46,764 nt of DNA from Deltaproteobacteria bacterium (GCA_002685535.1 NYXK01000106.1:19916-66679), one strand, 5' to 3'; positions 1-12,004 are shown, counted from the stretch's first letter. Made by a program: numbers and translations. Notes: generated by a model from the letters alone, not told the origin.

Positions 1-844
1 GAGAGGAGGGATCGGCTGCTGCGGAGTCGACTGAGGGAGGGAGCTGAAATGTATAATTCTATGGACCGATAGCTTTTGGGCCCAGGAGAAGTCTTGCTTT
101 TCGGCGTCATTGCTTGATGGCAAAGAAAATAATCGAGGGATGAGTGTCCATTCCAGTCATTAACGGAATGGAATGCAACGGGGTGCATTGTATTATATCG
201 TTATTTACGTAGGACTGGGTATACGATGTGCCAGACAGGAGCTGCGTATGGCAGCGAGTACTGGGCTACATGCTGCATGTTGTAGCCGGTGCGATCAAAA
301 GTCGGTAGAACATAATGTACAATTGGTCTGGCTGTTTGATCTGCGAAATTCACTCATGAATGTGATTTGTGGTTTAATTGATGCTGTCGCTTCTCGAGTT
401 GTCCTTGAGCTGACGCAAGAGCAAAAATATGAAACTGAGGTATTACATACTGAGAATATGTCTAATCAAAGAAAGAAATGGAACAAATGATGTACGAGTA
501 GAAAATAGCTGGTAAAGATACATTGACAAATGATAAATGAAGTTTTGGACCACCACAAAGAACCCCGCCACCTCCTCTCCCATCATTGGACAAAGCTCAA
601 CACACCCTGTCCATGATCCGAGCCAGCGGAACGCCAGGGACATCAACGTCAGAACCAAAAAATAATTGTGACCTCGATCCCACACCCCTCACTCGCGCCT
701 CCTCTACAGAACTCCCTCTCGACACACCGTGCAGCTCACACGCTTCGTACCCTAGCCGACCTCCCCATACCCAGCAACGCCAGTACAGAACATACACAGT
801 AAACCAGACAGCGCGAGGCAAGAACAAAACAGAACAAGAACACC
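1..844. other. Intergenic region upstream of the ataxin-10-like gene
   Basis: No convincing gene is seen. A short frame at 173-490 has no recognisable domain and ordinary intergenic composition. The stretch just before the next start (about 560-844) is rich in C and A, as in the 5' leaders of many filamentous fungal genes, and is probably its 5' UTR and core promoter. Confidence 0.5.
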
Positions 845-3800
845 ATGTACTGCATCGAATGCGGGCACCTCCTCCCCACCCACCGCACCTCCAGCACCAT
901 CTGCAGCAAATGCAAAACACCACTCGCAACCTGGTGGGACGAGAGCTCCCAGACCTACCGCACGAATAGAGAGTCCATCCTCCCTGACACTTTAAACCCC
1001 TACACCTCCCATCCTCATCCTCATCCTCATCCCCATAACGGCTCGAACTCTCCTCACGCCTACACAACCGGCAGCATGACCACGAATCTAAGCATAGGGA
1101 TGGGTGCAATGGGGATAGGCGGTGGGATGGGAGGCGGATATGGCGGGTATGGGGTTACGAGCACGGAGATGGAGAGGATGCGACAGAGGAAGAACGAGCA
1201 GACGGAGGAGGAAAGGAATTTCAATGGGGCGCTGGTTACGCTGGAGCTGCATTTTGAGAGGCCCGGGCAGTATTTGATGAAGGCTATGGTGGAGGTTAAG
1301 AAGATGGTGGCGAGGACGCTGGATTTGAGCTTGAATAAGGCGGAGGTTAGGTGAGTTCTTGCTTGGGGTTTCTTTCTGTGAGAGGTGGGGGATTTGTGGT
1401 TGGGAGCAAAGGGCTTGCGGGAAAGAGGAGGGGGCAATTGGTCGGTGGAGACGTGAGGAGAGGGTGGAGGATGATGCTGGACTGGATTCTGTGTGCTGTT
1501 GTGGAGTATCATCAACTGACTTGTAAATGCAGAGAAACCCTCGCCAAAAACGTCGATATCTGGATGCACCTACAGAAGATCTTCAACACCGCCATACCTT
1601 CTCTCGAGAAGTGGTCACTCAAAAGCATCGATGCAGCAGATAATGTCCGTAGCGGCCACGACGTCTCGGAGTCAGCGGATCTTATACTCAAGAACTACGA
1701 TGCGCTGCGGGAGGATCTGCATTACTTGAACAACCTGCTTGTCATCAGTAGGAACATGCTGGCGATCAAGGATACGGCCCAGGAGATTTGCGCGGCTGTT
1801 AGGTTTGATCGTGCTGTACAGAAGCTAGTCGTGCTGTGTGTGAATGTTACGAGCAAGGGTTATGATGGAGAGACGGTGGATGATACGAGGAGGCAGAAAT
1901 TGAATGAGATCACGGAGCTTTGTAGGTTTTGCTTTCTGCTTGTTCGCTTTTGGGCTGGCCTTGGATGCTAATCAGAAGCAGATAAGAAACTACTGGTTAC
2001 ATGCTTGCAGCATACCCATAATTGGACCATGGGTAACGATCGCTTCAAGATGTCGTTTTGGTTCGAGATGCTGTTTGATGAGGATCTGAAGAACGACGCT
2101 ATTCATGAACTTCCTCCTGATGATTTGAATGTTGAGAAGGTACACCAGGAGGTTGGTAATTGGATCAGGCGGCACAACAAAAAAGACCCTCTCGCAGCAA
2201 AGCTGCTTGAAAAGTACTCTGCCGACGTAAAAACTGGCTACACCCCTGGTCCGTTACCCGAGCCAGAAGATGAAGATATTCCAACTGGAACAGAGGAGTC
2301 CACTACCCCAATCTGGAAACCGGATTTGGATGACAAATATGAACAGGATAGGCTGTATGCAAGAGTATCTCATGAGATCGACATCTGGTGGAAACAAGTC
2401 CGAGATCGAAACTTTGATGGTTGGGTTGTACAGATGGAGACTGTAGAGAGTGCGAAGGAACGTGCGGCTGCATGCAAAGAGAATGCAATGCATCGCTACA
2501 TGCCGAGAGGGCAGGATCCCGATCATTATGAAGAAGAGCAGTATGAGCACCACCATGGAAACGGAAGTGTGCATGATGAGATTGATGACCGGTCACTCCA
2601 TGGAGAGGATGGGGAAGACGAGGAAGATGAAGAAGACGATGACGATTCATACGCGGAAGGCCCGCTTCGTGGTCTACTCACCGAGATTCCGAATATTCTG
2701 GATACGAAACAGATAGAGGCTTTGCATATGACGGTGAAAGCTTGTATTGTCGATTCCATGGGCTCTGGACTTACACCCGCTGGAGAAAATCTGCAGAAAA
2801 CCAGATGCAAAATGTTCCTAGCATTGGACTGTGGAAAGAATTTATTGAGGGAGTTACTGGTCTTCATCGCGGTATGGGAACAGACGGACCAGCAGTTTAT
2901 CTTTCAGATCACGGCTCAGATCATCGAATCATTCCATCACAATGCCTTGCTACCATATGCATGGAACTCTTTACGAATATTGAAGGATATTGTCTCTCCG
3001 GCACAGACTGTGCTTCTTCGGCTTATCAATTATATGTTCAGAGCTCGGAAAGACAGTCCGATATACGATGATGTCAAGGATTACAACAGAGATGCGAAAC
3101 TCATCCACTTCCTCTATGGATACTTCCGCACTCGCGTTGTCCCAGACTGCCTCGCTCTAATCTGGGCTCAAGCACAGATACGTCAACAGAAGAAACACCA
3201 CAGCGATTTTCCAGTCGATCTCTGGGATATGGAACGCGCCAAAGACGGCCTGTCCCAATACCTCGATTTCCTTTCCGTCATCGCGGAAATCCCCGAAATG
3301 CGCAACCTCCTCATAGAATGGGACACAGTCTACGAACTCATCGCCCTCCTCAAAGCTCTCGAAGCAGGAGTCGCCCGCAAAGCCCTCGACGAGCGACCCC
3401 TCCCCAACGCTCAAAACCCCCACCCACAACCACCTCTCCACGACACACCTCACAAATTCCCCTGGTCAGGCATCAAAATTCAAATACTGATCATCCTGAC
3501 CTCGCTCATCGCACCTACCAACGCACGACGTAACGGTCCTGGAAATCCGATTGTTCAGAATCAATTACTGAGTCATGAGGGCATCATGCCGCTGCTGAAT
3601 TGCTGTGTCTATGATGGCTATAATGAGTATCTGAAGGAGAGGGCTACGCTGGCTATCAAATTCTTAATGGAGGGGTGTAAGGAGGCGCAAGATTTTGTGA
3701 AGGAACTTGTGCCGGTGAAGCAAGCGCAGGTTCAGGCTCAAGCGGCGGCGAGAGCACAGGCTGAGGCTAAAGCAGCAGCTGCTGCGGGAGGTGTGAAGCA

Positions 3801-4017
3801 AGGACAACTGCAAGGACACCCTAGCGTTGGTGCAGGGAGGGGAGTAGCTGGAGGGGTTGCGGAGCAGATGCCGTTGCCGAGTGGGGTCGTTGGGGAGCTG
3901 GAAAAGAGGCGTATGGAGCTGGAAAGGAATCTTGCGCTTTCGAAGCAGAAAGATGAGGGTTCTGGATCTGGATCTGGGTCCGGATCGGGTGGCGGAGCCG
4001 CAGGGCAAAAGAATTGA
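845..4017 (+). CDS. Ataxin-10 homologue (Ctr86-like) armadillo protein with N-terminal CxxC pairs
   Basis: Three exons, 845-1350, 1533-1921 and 1982-4017, join in frame (donors GTGAGT and GTAGGT; acceptors TGCAG and AAGCAG) to give 976 residues. The C-terminal part, about residues 789-877 (ILIILTSLIAPTN ... GIMPLLNCCVYDGYNEYLKERATL), matches the ataxin-10-homologue-associated domain, in which a 'G(I/L)xLxLxxCxxDxxNxxxxE(R/W)A' core is typical. Yeast Ctr86 and metazoan ataxin-10 carry it at the same end. The helical region before it fits armadillo-like repeats. An acidic run lies near residues 500-522, and Ala/Gln-rich and Gly/Ser-rich tails close the protein. The first 25 residues hold two CxxC pairs (C3, C6, C20, C23), which is unusual for this family. 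If that is not real, the next in-frame ATG is at 1076. The molecular role of fungal members is poorly defined. Confidence 0.75.
1010..1035 (+). repeat. CATCCT microsatellite encoding a His-Pro run
   Basis: About four copies of the six-base unit CATCCT lie inside exon 1 of the ataxin-10-like gene and encode alternating His and Pro, near residues 56-64. The tract is likely to vary in length between strains. Confidence 0.7.
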
Positions 4018-4804
4018 ATAGGCTGACTGGCGACGAAATTGAGGAGGGTCATGGTATGGAGCAAGAGTGGGATGACGGGGAGTATTCGGGTACTTGCAAA
4101 TTATGGATACTTGGAAAGCATTGCATCGGAGGTTGGTGTTCTGGATATCGGAGAGCATTACGATAGGTATGAGAAAGAGCATTGATACCCCGGATTATGG
4201 GATCGTCATTGGTATGGAGTAACGAAACACCGATCAGATTACATTTCAGTGTCATAGGATCAAAATAGAATAATTCTTTCGAGTCCAGTAGTATTAACTC
4301 TTTTCGAAATCAAGTGCTTGGTAAATGTACCGCTGATTTGAGGGTACGGCGTTGTTTTGATCTTGGCGTCGGCGAGTTTTGTTTTGCTGTGTGGCTGAGT
4401 AACGATGCTCAAAGGATGGCAATGGGGATCTCAACTCGCGTACCAAATTTTCGGCTCGGTCCGGGAAAGGCACCGATCTCGTCAAATCGGATATGGCGAA
4501 GGGAAATAGGATTGAGGTGAGGTGAGACTGCGCGGGGTTGGAACGGTGATGTGGGAATCGGTGGAGGATTACGCGAGCTTCAACCCGGCGTAGAGGGAGG
4601 CTCCGATGTGGCATGTGTAGTGTGTGGTTTAACCTATGAACTGCTGGTGGTTCATGAAAATATATAGAGGGAAGGGGCTCCGATGAGAGTTTTCAGTAAG
4701 TCACTGATCCAACCCTGATTGAATAAGTCGCAGTCCCTCTCTCCCGATACCCAAAGGATAACAGCAGCCATTACCAACAATATCAAACAACAAGCAAAAC
4801 CAAC
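4018..4804. other. Intergenic region
   Basis: This holds the 3' flank of the ataxin-10-like gene and the promoter of the next gene. A TATA-like ATATATAG lies at about 4660-4668, roughly 140 bp before the next start codon. No gene or RNA is recognised. Confidence 0.5.
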
Positions 4805-5535
4805 ATGGCAATCACACGGAAGCGGAAGTCGCTCGATCAAGAAGCCAGTTTGGAATGCAAAAGAATCAAATACACAGGAGAACCGCACATCAACATACCT
4901 CAAACTCCCCAGTAAGTCCTAGCCAATTCATCAGAATTGTCACCACCCTTCTCCAACAAACAGAACTATATACTAACACTGCCATCAGGCATAGCAAGAA
5001 ACGCATCACAATCCGTCTCATTACACCCTCCGCACCGAGGAAGATTCGCCTCAGGATACCGATTCCTGGGATTAAGGAGGCGAGGAGGGTCTTGACGCCG
5101 TATCCGAGTCCACCTTTGGATCCTGATTCAGAGAGAGAGAATTCGAGATCTCTGGGTGGAGATCTTGGGTCACCAGTGTCTAGCAAGAAGATGGAGCAGG
5201 GTCAGAAGAGGAATGTCAATGAGTTGCTGGATATGTACTTCCTTGCAGATGGCTTTGGCCGAGAGGGCTTGAAGAGCGAGGTGCTGCTTCGGCTGGAGGA
5301 TGGGAAGTGGATGGGAAAGGTGGAGAAGGAGGTTTTGAAAAGGTGTTTTGAGGAGTTAGACAGGGAGGATGGGCTTAAGAGGTGGATTGTGAGGGGCTTG
5401 GTCCAGGTCTGGACTGGTGGTGAGGGGTTGGGGTATGAGTCTGGAGTAGAGGATAAATGGAGCTGGACGAGTGAGGAGATGAGAAAGGATGTTCTGAGGG
5501 CTTTGAGGGAGGGAGAAGGGGATGAGAGAATTTAA
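4805..5535 (+). CDS. Small basic protein of unknown function
   Basis: Two exons, 4805-4911 and 4989-5535, are joined across a 77-bp intron (donor GTAAGT, branch ACTAAC, acceptor ATCAG), giving 217 residues. The splice fits well and the start ATG at 4805 has a good context (CAACATGG). The N-terminus is strongly basic (TRKRKS), a possible nuclear localisation signal. Residues after about 120 (NELLDMYFLADGFGREGLKS) resemble the helical segment that follows the core of fungal BTB/POZ proteins, but no BTB core is present, so this is only a resemblance. The last third is Glu/Lys/Arg-rich and probably helical. Function is not recognised. Confidence 0.6.
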
Positions 5536-5629
5536 GCAAGAGGGGAGAGATGTACAGTATTGTCAACAGAAAATGACCTTCGCAGCATAGCTTTGTGTGT
5601 GCACAATTTACAAAACAAAGATCGAATAT

Positions 5630-7535
5630 CTAGCACTGATCTACCTTCTTCGCATCCTCCAACAACACGTCCGTCGCCTTTCCACTTACCATATACGTCG
5701 CAACAACCGGAAAGGCCCCAGGGATCCTCGGGAATACACTCGCATCAACGACTCGCAAACCTCCCACTCCCCTAACTCTGAACCTTGAATCCAGAACAGC
5801 ATTCTTATCATTTTCACCACCAATAGCACAAGTACTAGTAGGATGATGGCCAAAAGTCTGTCCCAAAATCCAATCCTCATCATCCTCCCCACAACTCCCA
5901 TCGGCATCCGGACTTCCCTTACATGGCGGTTCCGTCGACGTCAACGGCCCAACCGGGGCCTTAACAGCCGCATGAACCTTTCTCGCCCACGCAATCGTAT
6001 CCTTCATAGCGCCCATATCCGTCTCTCTCCCCTCCTTGAAAAGATTAAAATGGATCTCCGGCATATCCTGCGGATTCGCACTCAGTAACTTGACAGTACC
6101 GAGTTTATTTTGCGGATGCATCTTCACGGTGGAGATACCGTATGAGCCAGCTCTGTCATTCGGTAATGCTGTATTCGATTGGTTACTTGGCCAGAACCCG
6201 CGGAATACGAAGGGTCCTTGGAAAGTAAACATATCGCGCTCATCATACATCGCATGTTTAGTTTTCAGCAGGACACAACCACCTGGCGTGCCAGACCCAG
6301 ATTGCTTCGTGATGCCTACGACGGGAACTTCTTGGTTATCTTGCATGTTGTTTCCTACGCCTGGGGAGTCGACGAGAACAGGGATGTTGAACTTGTTGAG
6401 TTGATCGGCGGGTCCGATGCCGCTGAGCATGAGAATCTGCGGGGAGTTGAAGGCGCCGCCGCTGACGATGACTTCTTTTCTTGCTGTGGCGGTTTTAGAA
6501 ACTCCTTTGTTCGAGGCGGAGAATCGAGGATCGGCCGCGTAGATGCTTTTCCCTTGGAGGTATGCAACTCCAGTGGCTCTTGGTTTGGAACCACAGGCCG
6601 TCGAATTTCCAAATAGAACTTTCGTTGCAAGCGAATTCATGCTTAGCGTAAGTGGGAATCCAGCGTTGATTGTATCAACAATGTAGTCTCTCGAGGAGAA
6701 ACGTTGTCCGTTGCTTTTGGTGTGGGAGGGCAGGCCCCAGATGCCGACTTGTTTGTCGCGGGTGGGGTCAAGAAAGTTGCTGTCGTTGGAGACCATTTGG
6801 AGGACTTTGGATGGGTCGAGGGAGAGTGAGGAGGCGACGGCTTGCATCACTGAAAGGCCGGGGTTCTGTAGACTTGTGGGTTTGGCGAGGTTGGTCTGGA
6901 AGTAACCGTTGAAACCGTGGCCGGGGGTGCCTTTGGGAAGGTAATTGTTCTTCTCGATCCGGGTGAAGACGTCGATCATGTTTGCGTGGCTGTGGCGTGT
7001 CAGTATCAATCCCGTATCTTGGCCATCTCAGAGTTTGGTTGGCTTGGATTACATACTTCCATGTTTTGTCACCTGTTATGTTGGCGATATAGTTCCAATC
7101 GCTCTCACTCGGTAAGAACGTAACCATGGCATTGATCATCGAACTCCCTCCCACGGTCCCACCTCTCGGATAGTAAACACCCAGTAACTTCGCTCCCGAA
7201 GGCACATTCTTATTCCCAACCCAATAATTGCCATTTGTCAGTCTCCAAGTAAGAAGATTGTGCTTGAGAGTCAGCGCCTCGTCGTCGTAGTGCTTCACGA
7301 AGAAGTCCCATGTGATTTGAGGTGGGTATTGACCGCCAGTGTTGCCACTACTTTGATCGCCCCCTTCGAGGAGGAGCACGGTGTAATTTGCTCGTGCGAG
7401 GTTAGCTGCTAGAGGGCCACCACCTGGACCAGATCCGATAACGATGTAATCGTAATCATCAGCTGCTGAGACGAGTTGAAATAAAGAACCAACGAGTAAG
7501 GCGAGAAAGCCCATTGAGCGAAACATGAGACTCAT
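5630..7535 (-). CDS. Secreted GMC-family FAD oxidoreductase
   Basis: Exons 7535-7057 and 6989-5630 join in frame across a 67-bp intron (GTATGT ... CACAG, branch ACTGAC) to give 612 residues, normal for the family. A signal peptide (about residues 1-24, ending VSA) precedes the ADP-binding motif (DYDYIVIGSGPGGGPLAANLA) for FAD. The second GMC signature is present (GGAFNSPQILMLSGIGP). The C-terminal substrate domain has the active-site His in GHHPTSTC (H542). The second catalytic position, His or Asn in glucose oxidase and choline dehydrogenase, aligns with Phe586 in GAFPVV. GMC enzymes oxidise alcohols, sugars or aryl alcohols with FAD; the substrate cannot be told. Signal peptide and N-glycosylation-type sequons point to secretion. 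Confidence 0.88.
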
Positions 7536-7593
7536 CTTGAAGATCCACGGAAATCACTTGCGTGAGACTTCAAAAGAAATCATCAGGTCCCCA

Positions 7594-7608
7594 CAATATA
7601 TTATATCT
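7594..7608 (-). promoter_or_regulatory. TATA-like element of the GMC oxidoreductase gene
   Basis: Read on the minus strand, GATATAATATATTG lies about 60-75 bp upstream of the start codon at 7535, a usual distance for a fungal core promoter. Composition is the only evidence. Confidence 0.4.
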
Positions 7609-8783
7609 CCTCTCACACCACTGCCGAACAAAGCTTTCCTCCATTTATGCTTAAAGTCCCTGCCAAGAAGGGCAATACTCATCAGCCAAATTACAAACGC
7701 GGAGAACACGCGATCGCCAAGCGCCAAGCCTCCATCCCCATGTGGCCGGAGGTATCGAGACCCTGACATGCATATAGTATTAGTGACATGCGACGGAAAT
7801 CCCCCGCTTTCTGATTCTTGCCGCCTTGGGTTTCGAGGGGTTAGATTGGTGATTAGAGTGCGAGAAAGCCGCATTCAGCCTGATGATCTTGGCTTACGGT
7901 CCAAAGCGTATAGTGAGCGAAAGAAGAATGTACATCTGTGTTGATTTGGGTCATCGAATTATTGGGGGAAAACGACAAATCCGCGCTCGGAAGTGGCAAG
8001 CTGTCTTGTTGTTCCGGGTAAACAAGCTCGGCTGGGAAGAGAGGCAAGGGGTACAGCTCGTAAACATTGATGGAGGTACAATCTGGACTTCAAAAAAGGA
8101 AGTTTCATTACTAAAAAATAATGAAAAAGTTCAAAACATCCTACTAGAACATCAGGTACTGGGGCTAGCAATTGTTGAAAGTGACGAAGAGCTGAAATGT
8201 CCAGTATTATGCTTTCAAGAAATCAAGGGACAAGCAAGGAGGAAATGGTTCCAGAATAAATACGCTCTAGAACAGACATTCTATCTTTGAGCGACGCACC
8301 AAGCATCGACTTTCCTGAAGACAACAAGTGAACTACATTATTTGCCGAAATATGCCTTCTGCATCTCGACAAAGCCATCACCCTAAATCCATGCTTGAAC
8401 ATAAGAGCATCAACCGCCCTTCCGCTGTCAATCCCCCCTGGAGATGACCAAACTGGTGATAATGAAAAGAAAACGAAAATCTCAAAGCAATTTCCAAGCG
8501 ACTCATAGGACTTCGGCGCTGGACGTGAACAACTCGAATACGATATCACGTGCAGACAGATTATCTCCCCCGATGTAATAGGCACATGACAATAGTCGGT
8601 AATCGGTAACATATGGACGAAGTTAGGCGTATTTTGCTAGCGCTAAATATTGTGATCTTTTGATCTAGATAACCGTGTCGGTGTGAGCCTAACCTCTGCC
8701 CTGTTACACCTAAGTATCCGGCTCTGCAGGCGCCTTATCCTCAGATGCTCCCTCTTCACCGATTGCTGATCGAAGCTGAGAGA
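7609..8783. other. Intergenic region with no convincing gene
   Basis: Two frames of about 130 codons (7883-8290 plus, 8223-8612 minus) overlap or abut without any recognisable motif. The tract separates the GMC promoter from the end of the decayed deaminase locus and may contain relic sequence. Confidence 0.45.
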
Positions 8784-11700
8784 TCAATTTGAAGTAAAAC
8801 AAAACAGACCCTCAGGAGCTATCGTGTCATGCATAACGCACCAACAAGGGGGGCGACCGTCAGGGAATCGGACTGCAGCTTTCAGCTTCGGGAACATTAA
8901 ATCTCCTAGGACTCTGTTTCCTATGTCTTTTCGAAACCCGGGGACGAGCGAGTCGAGGTACTGATCAAGCTTTTCTTTGTCTGGGTGCCGTTTGGCCTCT
9001 TGCATTTTGCGGGGACTGAAGTTTCGGTGACGAAAAACATATTTGTAGAAATTAAACAATTGCCAACGTTCCCACGTGTTAGTTCCGTGAAATCCATAGT
9101 CTCCGTCACTTTCTTGACTCAGGTGGGTTTCGAATTTTGGATGGCAGTATTTCTTTTGCAGGTGGCAGTAACAGAAATGCCCAGAGAGGGTGTGCTTAAC
9201 TTCAGCTATAAGCCGGTATATGCCGAGATCTTCGAGATCCGGGCGGTGGAAAGAGACGCCTTTTGCCTGGATGATCGAAGGCTGCAGACCGTTACATCTC
9301 ATCAGAATAGGCAGTGTTTTTACCTCATAAGCCTTGGCAATCTCCCCGAGTGATGCTCCACTTTTGGCAAGCTGAACATAGAGTTTTGCGAGTGCCACAG
9401 ATTGACCACGGTTGGTGCAATATCAGAAACCGAACTCAAGCCATGTGGAGCTGAGAGGATCAGGGATGTTGTTAAATTCTCGAAACAATATTGAGTAGAG
9501 ATGCAGCAACTCCTTCTCGGATTTCGTAAATGGCTGGGCGTCATCATCTCGATCCTCGATAGACAGGGCATGCTCAAGTCTTCTGAATGCACCTGCTTGG
9601 TAGGCAAAGTCGCCTGCCCAATCTGGGATCACACAGTCAGCGAAAGACTGTCGATGAAGGAACCAAGCAAAGCAAGGGCAGTCGCGATAGGTCTCTTTGC
9701 CTTCATACTGTATGATCTCTGCAACAGCACCCATGTAATCGCCAATATTTCCTCCATCTAATCCTACTTGAAGACCATTTGTACCCAATTTTGAGATCAT
9801 GTGAGTGTAGAAGCAAAGAAGTTTAGTAACATCGTCTCGCTCGGCGCAATTGTTGAATCCAAAAGTCTTGCAAAGATCATCGTCAGAGTATAGCTCAGAG
9901 AGGACCTGGGCTCGCTTCCGCTGATCTCCGATGGCATGGCACCATTGGCTGAGAAAGATTTTCAAGTAGTCAACGTCATTTGGCCGCTTTGCTACCCTGC
10001 AGACGAAGACATGCTGGCTCCAATGTTTCCTTTGGCATGCTACTGAGCAATAACTACTTCGGCACGAGGAGCACCGAAGGCTTGATGGCCGGTGACAACG
10101 ACGACACCTTTTGGCACATTTACCTCGCTTCGGGGGCATTTCATCGGACTTCTCCAGTCCAAACTTAAGCCGAATATGGTTTCCCTTGAAGATTTCTCCA
10201 TCCTCACAGGACATTTCCCATCGATGCATAATGGTTTCGTGAGTTCCTCGGACATGATAGCCGCCATGAACTCGAAGCAACAACCAGCAAAGCAAGCAAC
10301 AAAGCTTGCTGCAACCGATGTATGGACTCACACATCCCTTTTGATACTCAGTCTTGAAGTATCGCATTTGATAACATAGTAGCTGAATTTCGGCGTGAAC
10401 ATGACGTTTGTCTCCTTGCATTTGGCGAGAACGATTCTTGGAGGCTTTGCTTTCAAGGTGGTGAAGCCAGCGGGTACCTCGAACATAGAGTCCTAGGCTC
10501 CTTGCAACGTCCAGTGGTGATAGTTGTGCTCGAACAGTGCTAGAAAGTGCTTTGAAAAGGGTTCTTGTTTGTGGGGGTACTGGAATACACTCCACAGATT
10601 TGAATATAGGCACGCTCTGAGCGGCTTGAAGGAACACGTCGACGCTATAGTACACTCGACAAAGGAACTTCAGAGCAGTAATCACTTCGTTCTTTCTTCT
10701 TTCTGTATTGCTTACGTGTTGAAATCGGGCGTGTAAACGCGCCTTGATCGATGCTTGATATCGTGGAGATCGCCAGACAGAATATAAGGAAGGTAGCAGC
10801 TTGTTCAGAATTTCCCGAGTTAAACTACCACCCTCATCTTCACCCAAAGAACAGATTTGGTCAACTAGCTTGAATATTTTATCGACCTCTTCGTCGACTT
10901 TTTCCAGACTTTGCGCGGACAAAGCAGCTCTGGAAATCTCATCAGCTTCACCATCTGAGACATGCGAAAACTGAAACTCGTTTGCATTGTCGTCGATCCA
11001 GCTACGGGTGTGATCAATTGATAACTTTTGAAGCCACTCTTCAGTGAGAGCGACTTCTAGTCTCTTTTCTTGTGTCTTAGGTGTTGTGGTGGCTTCAGGT
11101 GCCAATGCTCTCCGTAGTTTGTCCAAGTAATAGGTGATTCGAGGGTATTGGTATTCCAGAATCAGGTCGAACATATCCGCTCTGTTATCTTCAAATACAA
11201 AGCATCGATAATGTCATCGATCAGTAATTTAGAGATGTTGTTAGCATAGGACTTTACCCTCTCTTGAAATGCGTTCCATGCAGGTCTTCCAAGAAGCCAG
11301 AAAATCTGTGTCATTTGTAGAATTTTGTTGTTCCAATCCTTCGTTCTTTGCGCAAAGAATCTTGACCTTGCTATGATCTTCGTCAACAATCATCAAGGTA
11401 CTAGACACGTGCTTTGAGTCGAGAACGAGGCCTCTGTGAGTCGTGCGGTCTGTCTTGTATCTTGCCAATGTTTCTGCCAGCCTGTCAAGGACTTTGTTGA
11501 GTAGGGTGGAGTGGCCACGCTCCTTCAAGTTTTCACTGCTAGTCATCTCAGCTTCATCAAAATCGTCTTCAGGATAACCTTGTTCGCTATGAACGTCGTT
11601 GGGGGTATCCTGCTCCAAAAAGGCCCCATTATGGTCAGGAACCAGCTCTTCCAGATTTTCTGGTCGCTCAGCCAATAGTCGAAGTAGCCATATTGAGAGA

Positions 11701-12004
11701 TGGATCTGCTGGAGTAGCAAGCCGTGGCCTGCAACAAGACTGGACATGATCCGGTCGTTGTCTCTCCCAAGATCGAAGCCATATAATAAGAGACTGGATA
11801 TCTCTAGCTGGTCCCACTGAGACGCAACCACGGAGGGCTAGAGACTCATCAAATAGAGCAAAGCTGATCCAAGGTATGAGACAGCTGGCACCGCATGATG
11901 CACATATGCTGCAGCAGCAGCAAAACCATGCAGCGCGCAGTCACAATAATTGGCTCGCCAAAGGAAGCGTCGTAGCGAATACCGTTAAGCAGATTGAGAA
12001 AATC
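8784..12004 (-). pseudogene. OTT_1508-like deaminase with MYND zinc finger, frame interrupted
   Basis: The best main frame runs from ATG 11747 to 11258, then 11188 to 8784 after a 69-bp intron (GTAAAG ... GAAG), a frame of 964 codons interrupted once. A cytidine-deaminase-like core is visible: HAE (H428-A-E430) in HVHAEIQLL, then the metal-binding CxxC in GCSKLCCLLC (C461, C464), the pattern of the OTT_1508 deaminases expanded in fungi. A MYND finger follows (about residues 523-558: CRRC ... CSSC ... YCSVACQRKHW ... H ... C). After TGA codon 752 (9425-9423) the same frame stays open for 212 codons of protein-like sequence (HALSG-type motif, WERWQLFNFYKYVFR). Upstream, 12004-11852 encodes a plausible exon (NGIRYDASFGEPI ... 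QLSHTLDQLCSI) in another frame, and TAG at 11840-11838 interrupts the main frame. A deaminase acting on nucleic acid or nucleotides is inferred from the family. The locus is either a recent pseudogene or expressed as a 751-residue truncation. Confidence 0.7.

Noticed and set aside
173-490. 105-codon frame at the left edge
   Set aside because: No motif, no splice context, and low protein-like character; not distinguishable from chance.
7883-8290. 135-codon plus-strand frame starting with ATG
   Set aside because: Residue composition reflects AT-rich intergenic DNA, an antisense frame of similar length overlaps it, and no domain is seen.
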